DNA of 64,000 nt from an uncultured Alphaproteobacteria bacterium (lineage in GTDB: Bacteria > Pseudomonadota > Alphaproteobacteria > RF32 > CAG-239). Shown piece after piece: positions 26,429-36,387 of the stretch (the first letter of the stretch is position 1; each line of letters opens with the position of its first letter). Below the pieces are notes generated by a model that saw only the letters and a list, made by a program, of their open reading frames with translations, did not search any database and had not been told where the DNA came from. The position numbers and the translations under genes are program-made. The stretch is from positions 1-64,000 of the forward strand of contig CALXTR010000005.1 of assembly GCA_944391475.1 (NCBI GenBank). The letters run 5' to 3'.

Positions 26429-27208
26429 TTAAGGTGTTGGTGTTACCGGGTCGCTACCACCTTCGCCACCTTCACCACCTTCGCCACCTTCACCACCACC
26501 TTCGGTTCCCCCTTCTGGCAGCACCTGCTTACTGGTAACATACGCACTAAAGTACACCAGGCAGCGACGACACCCAGAACAACTGCAAATCTGAGAAAAA
26601 CCACCACTATCCACTACCAAATTAGGCAGATATAGCACATTATCTTCTCGCCCTTGCAATTGCATTTTATAAGGACCGGAGGTTGTTTCAGTAGCATATC
26701 CAATTGTATTGTCAATCTCAAAAATATTTTGCAGTGCATTTAAGAAGTCATTATTGGGCGTACCAGAGCTATGATTCAACCATCGCTCAGGAATGGGACC
26801 ATATGTCACCAGAAAGCGCACAACACCTTCAGCTTTACAATCAGCAGCTTCCGTACTCCAGTCTCCATCAACGGCACAATAAACTTCTGTTTTATACCCC
26901 TCTTTTTCAGATGCATCATAAGCCTTTATCTTAAAACCAACCGGAGCATAATCCCCCAAATCCGTCGTATAACTTAGAATACCTTTATCATAAGTAATCT
27001 TATCGCCCTCCACCCCTACAGGATTAGAGTCACTTTTAGGCGAATGTTCGCGAATATATTGTTGTCCCATTCTATGGTGTATGGCAAAACGCGACACTTC
27101 AGCTTCCGCCAAAGGCTCAATTGCCAAACGCCGTTCATCTCCCCTAATGGAAAGATTAAAAGCATACAGCAACGTCATAAAAGTTACCAATACCACCCAT
27201 ATATACAT
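26429..27208 (-). CDS. PilM-like membrane-anchored pilus accessory protein
   Basis: A 259-residue protein. Residues 1-18 form a single membrane helix (MYIWVVLVTFMTLLYAF). The following segment around EVSRFAIHHRMGQQYIRE resembles the PilM proteins of R64-type thin-pilus systems, which are encoded near PilV. The middle is soluble. Near residue 210 is a dense Cys cluster, CSCSGCRRC, that could bind metal or form disulfides. The C-terminus is a Gly-Glu repeat (GGEGGEGGEGG) encoded by an in-frame 9-base tandem repeat. It is the first gene of a two-gene operon with the pseudopilin. Assignment to PilM rests on topology, size and neighbour, so it is moderate. Confidence 0.55.
   Translation of the reverse strand: MYIWVVLVTFMTLLYAFNLSIRGDERRLAIEPLAEAEVSRFAIHHRMGQQYIREHSPKSDSNPVGVEGDKITYDKGILSYTTDLGDYAPVGFKIKAYDASEKEGYKTEVYCAVDGDWSTEAADCKAEGVVRFLVTYGPIPERWLNHSSGTPNNDFLNALQNIFEIDNTIGYATETTSGPYKMQLQGREDNVLYLPNLVVDSGGFSQICSCSGCRRCLVYFSAYVTSKQVLPEGGTEGGGEGGEGGEGGEGGSDPVTPTP
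26457..26505. repeat. 9-bp in-frame tandem repeat coding for Gly-Gly-Glu
   Basis: Four exact units alternate CCACCTTCG and CCACCTTCA from 26457 to 26492, followed by degenerate copies to about 26505. On the coding strand each unit gives Glu-Gly-Gly. Such repeats can gain or lose units without breaking the frame. Confidence 0.8.
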
Positions 27209-27477
27209 TGCAACCTCAAACTAATATCCGTTAATTTATATTATTATATCAAACAAAGCCGTAAAACACCACGTTTATAAACACATTTCGCCCTAATTTC
27301 ATAATTTTGTAACAAAGCATTTATACTATCTCACAAAAAGCATAATTAAAGGTTAAGATACACAATTATTAGGGATTTTTTGAACTTTCGTCTTATAACT
27401 AACTTTTTTGGATTTATTTATAAAAAAAATGCGTTAAAATAAGCTAAATTTTATTTATGCGTAACGCGGAGTTCCAT

Positions 27478-28017
27478 ATGGCAAATATAGATGAAAATAT
27501 AGAAAACAGCGTCGATTTAGATGACGACATCTCCTTGCCGAACACAAAACTCAGCAAAAAAAAATTGCTGCTTATTGTCGTTCCGATTGTTGCTGTAATT
27601 GGTTTTTCTGGGTTTTATTATTCAGCTCAAAAAAGCACATCTCAACAATCCAACACCAACTATAGCATTGTTCATAACAACAGTGATGGCGGAGCCGCAG
27701 AAACTATCACTATTTTTTATGACTTACCCGAAATAAATGTTCGCCTCAAGAATTCCAGCAACAAAGAGCAAATTGCAAAATTCAAGATAAGTATTGAACT
27801 TTCAAAAATAGAAGATATAAGCACCATAGAAGCGATTGCATCAAAACTTACCGATGCAATAATCGCTCACACAATCGAGCTTCGTCCTGAAGAAATCAGC
27901 GATTCGGAAGGAATGTATTGGCTTAAAGAAGAACTTTTATACCGCATGAATTTAATTTCTGCACCGATTAAAATTTCTAACCTCAACTTTAAGAGTTATG
28001 AAATAGTCAACGGCTAA
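27478..28017 (+). CDS. fliL: Flagellar basal-body protein FliL
   Basis: A 179-residue inner-membrane protein that sits around the stator and helps motor torque. It has a cytoplasmic acidic start, one membrane helix (about 31-50: LLLIVVPIVAVIGFSGFYY), and a periplasmic FliL domain with FYDLPEINVRLKNS and ISIELSK. ATG 27478 has GGAG six bases upstream; the frame begins seven codons earlier. It heads the cluster fliL-fliM-DUF6468-like-motE-TPR. Confidence 0.92.
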   Translation: MANIDENIENSVDLDDDISLPNTKLSKKKLLLIVVPIVAVIGFSGFYYSAQKSTSQQSNTNYSIVHNNSDGGAAETITIFYDLPEINVRLKNSSNKEQIAKFKISIELSKIEDISTIEAIASKLTDAIIAHTIELRPEEISDSEGMYWLKEELLYRMNLISAPIKISNLNFKSYEIVNG

Positions 28018-28033
28018 GATAAGGGGATATTTC

Positions 28034-29140
28034 GTGTCTGAAGAACAAGAACAAAAACAAACGCCAAACGAGCAATCCACTCTCGCTCCTGAGGTTAAAG
28101 TCAACAAAAACCAAGAGTGGGCTGACATGATTGAGGTAAAAGATTCTACCTCCAATAACGATTCTATTGCTACCGAAGGCAGCAAAATCCTAAACCAAGA
28201 AGAAATTGACAGCTTACTTGGCTACTCTTCTGAAGATGAAGGATACCGCGGCCTAAAGACAGGTTTTCAAGCAATTTTGAACTCATCAATGGTTTCCTAC
28301 GAGCGTTTACCAATGCTCGAAATCGTCTTTGACCGATTGGTTCGCATGATGGCAACCTCACTTCGTAACTTCACTCAAGACAACGTCGAAGTTTCCTTAG
28401 ACAGCATTGAATCCATGCGTTTTGGCGAATACATTGATTCGCTCACCCTTCCGACCCTCTTATCAGTTTTCAAAGCCGAAGAATGGGACAACTATGCCTT
28501 AATGTCATTAGATAGCTCCTTGGTATATTCTACGGTAGATGTTTTGCTCGGTGGTCGCCGCGGTACCGCTGCCATGCGCTTAGAAGGCCGCCCCTATACC
28601 ACCATTGAGCTCAACATTGTCAAAGATATGATACAACTGATTTTATCAGATCTTTCTACCGCCTTTGACCCCATCACCTCGGTTAACTTTGTTTACGACC
28701 GCCTTGAAACCAACCCTCGTTTTGCGGCAATTTCCAGACTTTCCAATGCTGTAATTGTTGCTCGTCTTCGCATCGACATGGAGGACCGTGGTGGCAAAAT
28801 AGATTTGATGATTCCCTATGCGACTTTAGAGCCGGTTCGAGAACTGTTGCTCCAAATGTTCATGGGCGAACGCTTTGGCCGCGATGCCATCTGGGAAAAT
28901 CACCTCATGGAACAACTTTGGGAAACCGATGTTGAAATCAAAGCCGTTCTTAAAGAAAAAATGATTAAACTAGGCGAAATTGCAAAATGGGAAGTAGGCT
29001 CATTTCTAGATTTGGATATGCAAAGTAGTGACGACATATCCCTAATTTGCGGCGATGTTCCACTCATCAAAGGCAGCATGGGACGCAAAAAAGACCGCAT
29101 TGTCATCAAGATTAAAGAGAAGGCAGAACACAATGGATAG
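28034..29140 (+). CDS. fliM: Flagellar motor switch protein FliM
   Basis: A 368-residue C-ring protein that binds phosphorylated CheY and sets rotation direction. It starts at GTG 28034 with AAGGGG upstream. The CheY-binding motif LNQEEIDSLLGY is set back by a 55-residue polar extension; it is normally close to the N-terminus. The CheC-like middle domain contains LDSIESMRFGEYIDSL and VDVLLGGRRGT, and the C-terminal surface-presentation domain follows. The stop overlaps the next gene by eight bases. FliN and FliG are not in the window. Confidence 0.94.
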   Translation: MSEEQEQKQTPNEQSTLAPEVKVNKNQEWADMIEVKDSTSNNDSIATEGSKILNQEEIDSLLGYSSEDEGYRGLKTGFQAILNSSMVSYERLPMLEIVFDRLVRMMATSLRNFTQDNVEVSLDSIESMRFGEYIDSLTLPTLLSVFKAEEWDNYALMSLDSSLVYSTVDVLLGGRRGTAAMRLEGRPYTTIELNIVKDMIQLILSDLSTAFDPITSVNFVYDRLETNPRFAAISRLSNAVIVARLRIDMEDRGGKIDLMIPYATLEPVRELLLQMFMGERFGRDAIWENHLMEQLWETDVEIKAVLKEKMIKLGEIAKWEVGSFLDLDMQSSDDISLICGDVPLIKGSMGRKKDRIVIKIKEKAEHNG

Positions 29141-29624
29141 TATTGAATTAATCATCAATCTGGCTATTATCGGGCTTTTAATTCCGACCATTATCTATGC
29201 CTACCGCCTTAATAAAAACCTCACAATTTTGCGCCAAAATCAAAACAGCTTAGCTAAATTAGTTGAAGCACTCAATGACGCAACTCATAAGGCCGAACAT
29301 AGCATTCCTAAACTAAAATCTGTCACTGAGCATTCTTCAGAAGACTTAAAAGAAGTTGTCGATAGTGCCAAAACCCTCAAAGATGACCTCTTGTTCATCA
29401 ATGAAAGAGCCGATAATTTGGCTGACCGATTGGAAAATGTCATTAGAGATGGTCGCAACATAAAAGACAGCGTTTCGCATTCAAGAGATTTTGATACTGT
29501 TCCAGAAAAAAAATCGATATTTGGAAGAAACTCTCAAAAAACACTTGCTGATTCTCCTGAAATCGCCGATACTCGTTCAGAAGCAGAACTCGAATTACTC
29601 AAAGCTTTACGTGCAATCAAATAG
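29133..29624 (+). CDS. DUF6468-like flagellar-operon membrane protein
   Basis: About 163 residues from ATG 29133. One N-terminal membrane helix (IELIINLAIIGLLIPTIIYA) is followed by a long alpha-helical, probably coiled-coil region (about 25-105) and a polar tail ending ELELLKALRAIK. This shape and the position between fliM and motE match an alphaproteobacterial family known as DUF6468. The start overlaps fliM by eight bases, so the two are translationally coupled. A motor-related scaffold role is inferred from position only. Confidence 0.75.
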   Translation: MDSIELIINLAIIGLLIPTIIYAYRLNKNLTILRQNQNSLAKLVEALNDATHKAEHSIPKLKSVTEHSSEDLKEVVDSAKTLKDDLLFINERADNLADRLENVIRDGRNIKDSVSHSRDFDTVPEKKSIFGRNSQKTLADSPEIADTRSEAELELLKALRAIK

Positions 29625-29637
29625 GTATTAAGTAATC

Positions 29638-30291
29638 ATGTCACAAACACCAAAACATTTTCGAATTTTACCAATTTTCATCTTTTTGGCAGCCTTAACA
29701 TTATCTGTTAAGGTTAATAATGTTTTTGATATGCTTAAAAACCCTGAAGTTCTTCAATTTAGCATCTCGCAGCAAGCTGCGTTTGCCGAAGACACTCCTG
29801 CTCCCGAAACCCAAAAACTCGCCCAAGTTTTAGATAATAACGGCGGGCAAACACCTGCACAACCAGCCAACACAGCCAGCAACAATACTGGTTTTAGCCA
29901 ATCCGAAATTTTAATTTTGCAAGAGTTGGCCGAACGCCGCGAAGCATTGGATTTGCGCGCCAAAGAAATCGATCGCAAAGCCATTCAGCTCAAAGTTGCA
30001 GAAGACGAAATAGATAAAAAAATCAAGCAGCTACAAGAGTATGAGCAAAAACTAAAAGATCTAATGATAGAGTATAACGAAGAAGAAAAAGAAAAAATTA
30101 CTGCTCTAGCTCGCCTTTATACCACCATGAAACCTAAAGATGCCGCTCGCATATTTAATACTCTTGAAATGAGCATACTGATACCTCTTTTAAAAGAAAT
30201 GAAACCATCGTCTTCATCGGCGATTCTTTCTCAAATGGATTCCGAAAGAGCCAAAGCCGTCACAACAGAATTAATCGGACACAACTACTAA
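29638..30291 (+). CDS. motE: MotE-like flagellar motor chaperone
   Basis: A 217-residue exported or anchored protein: N-terminal hydrophobic helix (about 10-25), a linker, a strong coiled coil (about 95-150: ERREALDLRAKEIDRKAIQL onward), then a small helical domain with LYTTMKPKDAARIFNTL and AILSQMDSERA. This is the MotE/MgtE-N-like arrangement. MotE is a periplasmic chaperone for MotC in alphaproteobacteria and is usually encoded near flagellar genes. MotC is not seen here. It is 13 bases after the preceding gene. Confidence 0.82.
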   Translation: MSQTPKHFRILPIFIFLAALTLSVKVNNVFDMLKNPEVLQFSISQQAAFAEDTPAPETQKLAQVLDNNGGQTPAQPANTASNNTGFSQSEILILQELAERREALDLRAKEIDRKAIQLKVAEDEIDKKIKQLQEYEQKLKDLMIEYNEEEKEKITALARLYTTMKPKDAARIFNTLEMSILIPLLKEMKPSSSSAILSQMDSERAKAVTTELIGHNY

Positions 30292-30301
30292 TAGGAAACT
30301 A

Positions 30302-33300
30302 ATGCAATTAAACCACAACATATTTTTCAATTATTTCCATCGCCTGATTTCAGCGACAATCATAATTGTTGTGTGTTTACTATTCCTCCCCAACCAACTA
30401 CGAGCCGAACCATTACCTGAAATAATTCGGATAACCATTCCGTTGGAAGAAAACAACGATTATCAAATTGAACATATTGAAAACCGTTTGCTCTTGTCAT
30501 TTACTCGCCCCATATCGCTAAAAACCGACCTAACTAGTTCCATTCCTGATATCTTAAGCAATCAGGTACTCTCAGACAACAAACGACAACTAAGTTTTGA
30601 TACTAAAATTCCATTGACCATCTCAGGACGAAGAGCCAATCGCCGACTAATTGTTGAGTTAGTTCCGCAAGACAACTCACGTCGCCATTTAAACACCACC
30701 AAAATCAAATTAAATATCTCCCGTACATCGGGCAGCTATCGCTTTAGCTTTGACTTTCCACATCGAATTTTATACACCATCAATGCAGGCCCGAGAAAAA
30801 CCACCCTATTTTTACTCGCACCTTCGGAAATTCTGGTCAGCGGAGCAAATCTATACCCTGAATATACTAACATCCGCCAACTTCCCAATGCCATGGGCGG
30901 CATAAACTATGAGATTCCCTCAAGACTTCTTAGTACCAATGAAAGTAAAAATAACTTAACCCTTGAGGTGTCTTCACCAGAAGTGCAACTCCCAGAAGCA
31001 TTTTCAGAAAATACGCCCCCCCCCAATCAAGCCACCTCCAACGATAACTTCGGAGAAAAAAGCGTTAGCCTTAGTTTTCCGTGGAATGTCCCAACCGGAG
31101 CAGCTGTATTTGAACGTGGCGGATATATCTGGATTGCATTCGATCATAGAAGGAAACTAGACTTAGATAGCCTAAGCAAGCAAGCCTCACCGCTTGTTAG
31201 CGAAGTGCTAAACATTCCTCATACTCGCGGCACAATTCTTCGGTTGACCTTAAAAGAACCCATTAACATTGGAGTTCGTCGAGAAGGTTTACTATGGATT
31301 GTCGATTTGTATAAAGATACATCTCCAGAAAAGATTCGTGACCTTGCCTTGTTCACTCAATACAATGCCAACAAACAACCCTATTTTTACATTCCCTCTT
31401 CAGCCAGTGGCAACGTACTATCTGTAGTTGACCCTGAAGTAGGAGATAATATTAATATTGCACCATTAGCTGATATCGGCTCAGGTATCAACACCCCATA
31501 TGATTACCCTGACATGACATTTTTACGTTCTTATCAAGGCTTAGCATTAATCCCCAAGACCACAGATTTGCGGATTGAAAGAGGCAACACGGGTATTGTA
31601 ATTAGTGGCGCGGAAAGAGGGCTTAACCTATCTTCAGATTTAGAGACCTTGCGACGCAAACAATCACTTGCGCAAGATACCATGCCAAGTGTAGCTTTTG
31701 ATTTTGCCGTCTCACCACAGTTATTAGAAAAACCCTATAACGAAGCCATTGCTCAACTCAAAAACGACATTGCCACTGTTCCGGAAGAACAACAAAATGC
31801 CGCCAAATTAAATTTGGCCAAATATTACATCTCCATGGGAATGGGGCCGGAAGCACTAGGCATTTTAGATGAGCTAAAAAATATTGCCCCCTATAAAGAT
31901 ACCGAGCAAATGCATACACTTTTAGGCATTGCAGACTTTTTAAGCCGTCGCTATGCTTCCGCAATTGAACATTTTTCCTTTGGTAATTTATCCCAAAATG
32001 ACGAAGCAATTTTTTGGCGTACGGTATCTTCTGCTGCTCTTGAACATCGGGCAGAAAACAATGCAATCCTCATTTCATTTATTTCACTAACTAAAGATTA
32101 TCCGCAAGCACTCAAGGAAAGAATATCATCAGTTGCCGCAGCCGCTGCTCTGGCTGCTGGGGATGATATATCCGCCCAAAACTTTATTGATATCCTTAAA
32201 GGGGCTCCCTATAAAGATTTATATCGCTTGGCTGAAATAGATTACCTCGTTGCCATGCGCCGCGCCTTACAAGGTTATCCCCGCAATGCCATTAAAGAAT
32301 TCCGAGAATTAGGCAAATCTGAGGCTATTAAATACTCTGCATTAGCTCGTTTCGAAGGAGCAAAACTAGCAAACCGATTGGGGTTCCTACCGGTAGATAA
32401 AACCATCGAAACCTTAGAAAGATTACGTTTTGCCTGGAGAGATGACAAATTCCGCCTCAACCTCTTGCAAACCCTTGCAGAGCTATATACTAAGAACAAT
32501 GACTATTATAATGCACTCCGCAAGCTCAATCAAAGTCTCCCGCTTGAAAGCGATGAAGGTCGCCAACAAACCATGCAGCGAATGGTCAATACTTTCGAGG
32601 ATATATACGTAAACAACCGCGCCGATAACATGTCTTTGCTAAAATCATTAGCACTCTATCATGACTTTGAATGGTTAGCACCGCAAAGTCCTCACTATAA
32701 TGAGATTGTGCAAAAACTTGCTGACCGCTTAGTTGCTGTAGATTTATTGCCTCGTGCCGGACAATTGCTGAACAAACAACTTCGCTATAGCCGCCTCACA
32801 CCGATTGAGCGTAGCAAAACCGGCACCAGACTTGCCCTCATTAACTTGTTTGAAGACACCCCCGCCGATGCATTAGAAGTTTTGAATCTCACCGAAACTC
32901 CCGATTTACCGAAAAGCTTACAAGCACACCGCAAAATCATTCGCGCCAAGACCCTAGCCGAATTAGGCCACACTCAGGAAGCAATTGCACTTTTAGATGA
33001 CGACTACAGCAAAAATGCCTTGCTGATGAAAAGCGAATTTTATTGGAACAATCAAGAATGGGACAAAGCATCAGATACCATTCGTTATTTAGTAGAAAAA
33101 CCCACTCCTGGCCAAGCTCTGTCCGCAGAACAAATTTCATATATTCTAGATTGGGCTACAGCCTTGAACATGGCTGGCAAAACTACCGTTTTGGTTCGCT
33201 TAAGAAATAAGTTTATGCCATTTTTCAAAGATACCAAATATTATAGCACATTTAGTATCTTAACCAGTAATTTAGAAACTGATAAAGTCGACTTAAATGC

Positions 33301-33400
33301 GATAAATCAGGTCATAAACGACATTAGCGCATTTAGAAACTTCACTCGTATCTACAACGATTCGCTACGCAACAACAGTTTGAGCGAAACTATAAATTAA
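30302..33400 (+). CDS. Large periplasmic TPR protein of the flagellar operon
   Basis: A 1032-residue protein. A signal sequence (about 1-35, ending LRA-EP) directs it to the periplasm. The N-terminal 430 residues form repeated beta-type segments (for example RITIPLEENNDYQIE and LLLSFTRPI), which may be AMIN-like surface-binding domains. From about 490 to the end TPR-like helix pairs are visible (LNLAKYYISMGMGPEALGIL, YASAIEHFSFGN, AIALLDDDYSKN). It follows motE by ten bases and precedes uvrB. The Campylobacter motor scaffold PflA has a comparable beta-plus-TPR plan, but homology is not shown. A scaffold role near the motor is inferred. Confidence 0.6.
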   Translation: MQLNHNIFFNYFHRLISATIIIVVCLLFLPNQLRAEPLPEIIRITIPLEENNDYQIEHIENRLLLSFTRPISLKTDLTSSIPDILSNQVLSDNKRQLSFDTKIPLTISGRRANRRLIVELVPQDNSRRHLNTTKIKLNISRTSGSYRFSFDFPHRILYTINAGPRKTTLFLLAPSEILVSGANLYPEYTNIRQLPNAMGGINYEIPSRLLSTNESKNNLTLEVSSPEVQLPEAFSENTPPPNQATSNDNFGEKSVSLSFPWNVPTGAAVFERGGYIWIAFDHRRKLDLDSLSKQASPLVSEVLNIPHTRGTILRLTLKEPINIGVRREGLLWIVDLYKDTSPEKIRDLALFTQYNANKQPYFYIPSSASGNVLSVVDPEVGDNINIAPLADIGSGINTPYDYPDMTFLRSYQGLALIPKTTDLRIERGNTGIVISGAERGLNLSSDLETLRRKQSLAQDTMPSVAFDFAVSPQLLEKPYNEAIAQLKNDIATVPEEQQNAAKLNLAKYYISMGMGPEALGILDELKNIAPYKDTEQMHTLLGIADFLSRRYASAIEHFSFGNLSQNDEAIFWRTVSSAALEHRAENNAILISFISLTKDYPQALKERISSVAAAAALAAGDDISAQNFIDILKGAPYKDLYRLAEIDYLVAMRRALQGYPRNAIKEFRELGKSEAIKYSALARFEGAKLANRLGFLPVDKTIETLERLRFAWRDDKFRLNLLQTLAELYTKNNDYYNALRKLNQSLPLESDEGRQQTMQRMVNTFEDIYVNNRADNMSLLKSLALYHDFEWLAPQSPHYNEIVQKLADRLVAVDLLPRAGQLLNKQLRYSRLTPIERSKTGTRLALINLFEDTPADALEVLNLTETPDLPKSLQAHRKIIRAKTLAELGHTQEAIALLDDDYSKNALLMKSEFYWNNQEWDKASDTIRYLVEKPTPGQALSAEQISYILDWATALNMAGKTTVLVRLRNKFMPFFKDTKYYSTFSILTSNLETDKVDLNAINQVINDISAFRNFTRIYNDSLRNNSLSETIN

Positions 33401-33403
33401 ACC

Positions 33404-35386
33404 ATGATTACACAAGATTATAAACTCGAAAGCCCTTTTTCTCCATCAGGAGACCAGCCTGAAGCCATTCGTGAACTATGCGAAGGGATTGAAGCTGGCC
33501 GCAGGAACCAAGTCCTGTTAGGAGTAACCGGTAGCGGCAAAACCTTTACCATGGCCAAAATCATAGAACAGACCAAACGTCCGGCCTTAATTATGGCTCC
33601 AAATAAAATATTGGCCGCCCAGCTTTATAGTGAAATGAAAGAATTTTTCCCCCACAATCACGTGGAATATTTTGTTTCCTATTATGATTATTATCAACCC
33701 GAAGCCTATATTCCCAAAACCGATACTTATATCGAAAAAGATTCGGCACAAAATGAACAAATTGACCGTATGAGAAACTCGGCCACCCGTAGTTTATTAG
33801 AGTATAATGACGTCATTATCGTTGCTTCAGTTTCTTGCATTTATGGTTTAGGCGATGTTGAATCTTACGCCAGCATGACCTTGCCGTTAAAACTAGGCGA
33901 TGAAATTTCGCCCAAAGAAATATATAAACGCCTTGCAGAGCTACAATATGAGCGCAACCAACTTAACTTTGTTCGCAGTACTTTTCGTGTCCAAGGCGAC
34001 ACCCTAGACATTTTTCCGGCACACTATGAAGATAGAGCATGGCGGATATCATTTTTTGGCGATGAAATAGAAAGTATTAGCGAGTTTGATTCTTTAACCG
34101 GTAAAAAAACGGCCGATTTAAAAGAAGTTATTGTCTATCCGGCCAACCACTATGTTACACCGCGCCCAGCGGTTTCACAAGCTATGACAAGCATCAGAAA
34201 AGAGCTCAAAGAACAATTGGAAGTTTTCAAACAAAACAATCAGTTGTTAGAAGGGCAGCGGTTAGAACAACGCACACGTTTTGACTTAGAGATGCTAGAA
34301 ACCACGGGTCATTGTAAAGGTATTGAAAACTATTCTCGTCACCTGACCGGTCGCAAACCAGGAGAACCTCCTCCGACCTTGTTTGAATATATTCCGAAAA
34401 ATGCCTTATTATTTATTGATGAAAGCCATATTTCGGTTCCCCAAATCGGTGGAATGTTTCGTGGTGACTATAACCGCAAAAGCACCTTGGCTCAATATGG
34501 TTTTCGCCTCCCCTCTTGTGTGGATAATCGCCCCCTCAAATTTGAAGAATGGAACCAAATGCGAGGGCAAACCATCTTTGTTTCTGCCACCCCCGGAGAT
34601 TGGGAGTTAGAACAAAGTGAAGGCAGCTTCACCGAACAGGTGATTCGCCCAACCGGACTAGCAGATCCGGTTTGCTTGGTTCGTCCGGTTGAAAATCAGG
34701 TCGACGATCTGATGAACGAATGCCGCAAAACCATTGCCAAAAAAGAACGCGTTTTGGTTACAACCTTAACCAAAAAAATGGCTGAAGATTTAACCGAATA
34801 TCTAAACGACAATGGCATTAAAGTTCGCTATTTACATTCAGATATTGACACCTTAGAACGCATTGAAATCATCCGCGACCTGCGCTTAGGAGTATTTGAT
34901 GTTTTGGTCGGGATTAACCTTTTGCGTGAAGGACTGGATATTCCCGAGTGTTCATTGGTTGCCATTTTAGATGCCGACAAGGAAGGATTTTTGCGTTCAG
35001 AACGTTCACTTATTCAAACCATCGGCCGCGCTGCCCGCAATGCAGAAGGAAGAGTTATTTTATATGCTGATAAGATGACTAAATCCATCACCAATGCATT
35101 AAACGAAACCAACCGCAGAAGAGAAAAGCAGCTCAAATATAATATAGAACACGGCATTACTCCGCAAACCATCAAAAAGAGCATCAGCGGCGCCTTAAAG
35201 AACATGACCGAGCAAGATTACGTTGATGTTCCCACCGCCCAAGCCCAAAACGTCAAAGATATTGACAAGCAATTAAAAGAATATAACAAAAAGATGATTG
35301 AAGCCGCTCAGAATCTGGAATTTGAACAAGCCATGATTTATCGCGACAAGATTAAAGAATTAGAACAATTATACTTAAAAAGCTAA
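33404..35386 (+). CDS. uvrB: Excinuclease ABC subunit B
   Basis: A 660-residue helicase-like subunit of nucleotide excision repair. Walker A is [13 protein letters not shown]. The beta-hairpin that clamps DNA is in [20 protein letters not shown]. Motif II is DESHIS. The C-terminal UVR motif for UvrC binding is [20 protein letters not shown]. Length is usual. It begins four bases after the TPR gene, so it may be read from the flagellar operon as well as from its own promoter. I saw no GAAC-N7-GAAC SOS box directly upstream. Confidence 0.97.
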   Translation: MITQDYKLESPFSPSGDQPEAIRELCEGIEAGRRNQVLLGVTGSGKTFTMAKIIEQTKRPALIMAPNKILAAQLYSEMKEFFPHNHVEYFVSYYDYYQPEAYIPKTDTYIEKDSAQNEQIDRMRNSATRSLLEYNDVIIVASVSCIYGLGDVESYASMTLPLKLGDEISPKEIYKRLAELQYERNQLNFVRSTFRVQGDTLDIFPAHYEDRAWRISFFGDEIESISEFDSLTGKKTADLKEVIVYPANHYVTPRPAVSQAMTSIRKELKEQLEVFKQNNQLLEGQRLEQRTRFDLEMLETTGHCKGIENYSRHLTGRKPGEPPPTLFEYIPKNALLFIDESHISVPQIGGMFRGDYNRKSTLAQYGFRLPSCVDNRPLKFEEWNQMRGQTIFVSATPGDWELEQSEGSFTEQVIRPTGLADPVCLVRPVENQVDDLMNECRKTIAKKERVLVTTLTKKMAEDLTEYLNDNGIKVRYLHSDIDTLERIEIIRDLRLGVFDVLVGINLLREGLDIPECSLVAILDADKEGFLRSERSLIQTIGRAARNAEGRVILYADKMTKSITNALNETNRRREKQLKYNIEHGITPQTIKKSISGALKNMTEQDYVDVPTAQAQNVKDIDKQLKEYNKKMIEAAQNLEFEQAMIYRDKIKELEQLYLKS

Positions 35387-35418
35387 ATAAACATATTATC
35401 AAACTAAATGTATAATAA

Positions 35419-35447
35419 AAAAACAGGCTGGAAACCAGCCTGTTTTT
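35419..35447. terminator. Bidirectional terminator between uvrB and dsbA-like gene
   Basis: AAAAACAGGCTGG and CCAGCCTGTTTTT pair perfectly over 13 bases around AAA. Runs of T follow on both strands, suiting the convergent genes. Confidence 0.9.
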
Positions 35448-35467
35448 GCTAATACGAAAACTAAAAA

Positions 35468-36211
35468 CTATTTAGCTTCGTCAATAGCGCGTTGGATATC
35501 GCTTTCGCTGAGAGTTTGAATCATATTACCCTCAACAACCAAAGTCGGAACACCGGTAACGCGAATTTTCTCAGCCAAAGCTGAAGTATCGGTCATTGCT
35601 TTGGCAACTTCAGCCGAATTCATATCAGCTTTCATTTTTTCCAAATCAACACCAGCTTTAACAGCCAGTTCGTCAATTTTAGTTTCGGTCAATTGTCCCG
35701 GATTTTCCATAATATTCATATAGAATTCTTTGGTTTTACCTTGTTCTCCAGCAGCATAAAGAGCCTTAGCGGCATATTGAGATTGCGGAGACAAGAAGAA
35801 CAACGGCTTCAACACCAAACGAACATCGCTGTTTTTCTCAAGAATGTTCATCAAAGTCGGAGCCAATTTGTGGCAATAACCGCAAGCAAAATCAAAGAAT
35901 TCAACTACGGTAATTTCACCTTTTTCATTACCAATAACCGGGCTGGCTTCATAATTATTGATTTCATCAATATATTCAGCAACTAATTTTCTAGCTTGAG
36001 CCCGAGCTTCTTCTTGGCGTTTTGCCTCGCCTCTTTGCAAAGCATCAATAATCATTTGCGGATTATTGGTCAAAACTGCCATAACGCCCTCTTCGCTAAC
36101 CACAGCCGGAACAGCGCTTTTCTTAGAGCAGCACATGATGCACATAATCAAAGCAACCACGGCAACGACTAACGCGAGGATAGAAACGTATACTGCATTA
36201 ATTTTTTTCAT
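35468..36211 (-). CDS. DsbA-family thiol-disulfide oxidoreductase (Com1-like)
   Basis: A 247-residue membrane-anchored protein with a thioredoxin-like fold inserted with a helical domain. A hydrophobic helix (about 8-25) ends in a Cys pair and precedes a polar linker. The active site is CGYC in FFDFACGYCHKLAP, with the cis-Pro loop at VTGVPTLV. It resembles the Com1/BdbD group and should oxidise or isomerise cysteines of periplasmic proteins. ATG 36211 has AAGG nine bases upstream, better than the start three codons earlier. The Cys residues at the end of the membrane helix (MCIMCC) could be lipidated; this is uncertain. Confidence 0.88.
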   Translation of the reverse strand: MKKINAVYVSILALVVAVVALIMCIMCCSKKSAVPAVVSEEGVMAVLTNNPQMIIDALQRGEAKRQEEARAQARKLVAEYIDEINNYEASPVIGNEKGEITVVEFFDFACGYCHKLAPTLMNILEKNSDVRLVLKPLFFLSPQSQYAAKALYAAGEQGKTKEFYMNIMENPGQLTETKIDELAVKAGVDLEKMKADMNSAEVAKAMTDTSALAEKIRVTGVPTLVVEGNMIQTLSESDIQRAIDEAK

Positions 36212-36387
36212 TTCAGACATCCTTAAAGTTTACATAAACACAAATATAATTTAGCTAAACTATCATATATTTACAAGCGTAATATAAAAGATATTTATTA
36301 AAAATCTGCAAACATCTAAATCTTTTTTTCACCATTTAGGCTTATAATAAGCATTAAATTTAGATTTTTCCAACCAGGACGGACACA

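Noticed and set aside
27209-27477. Search for a flagellar sigma54 or sigma28 promoter before fliL
   Set aside because: No GG-N10-GC element or sigma28-like pair could be made out with confidence.
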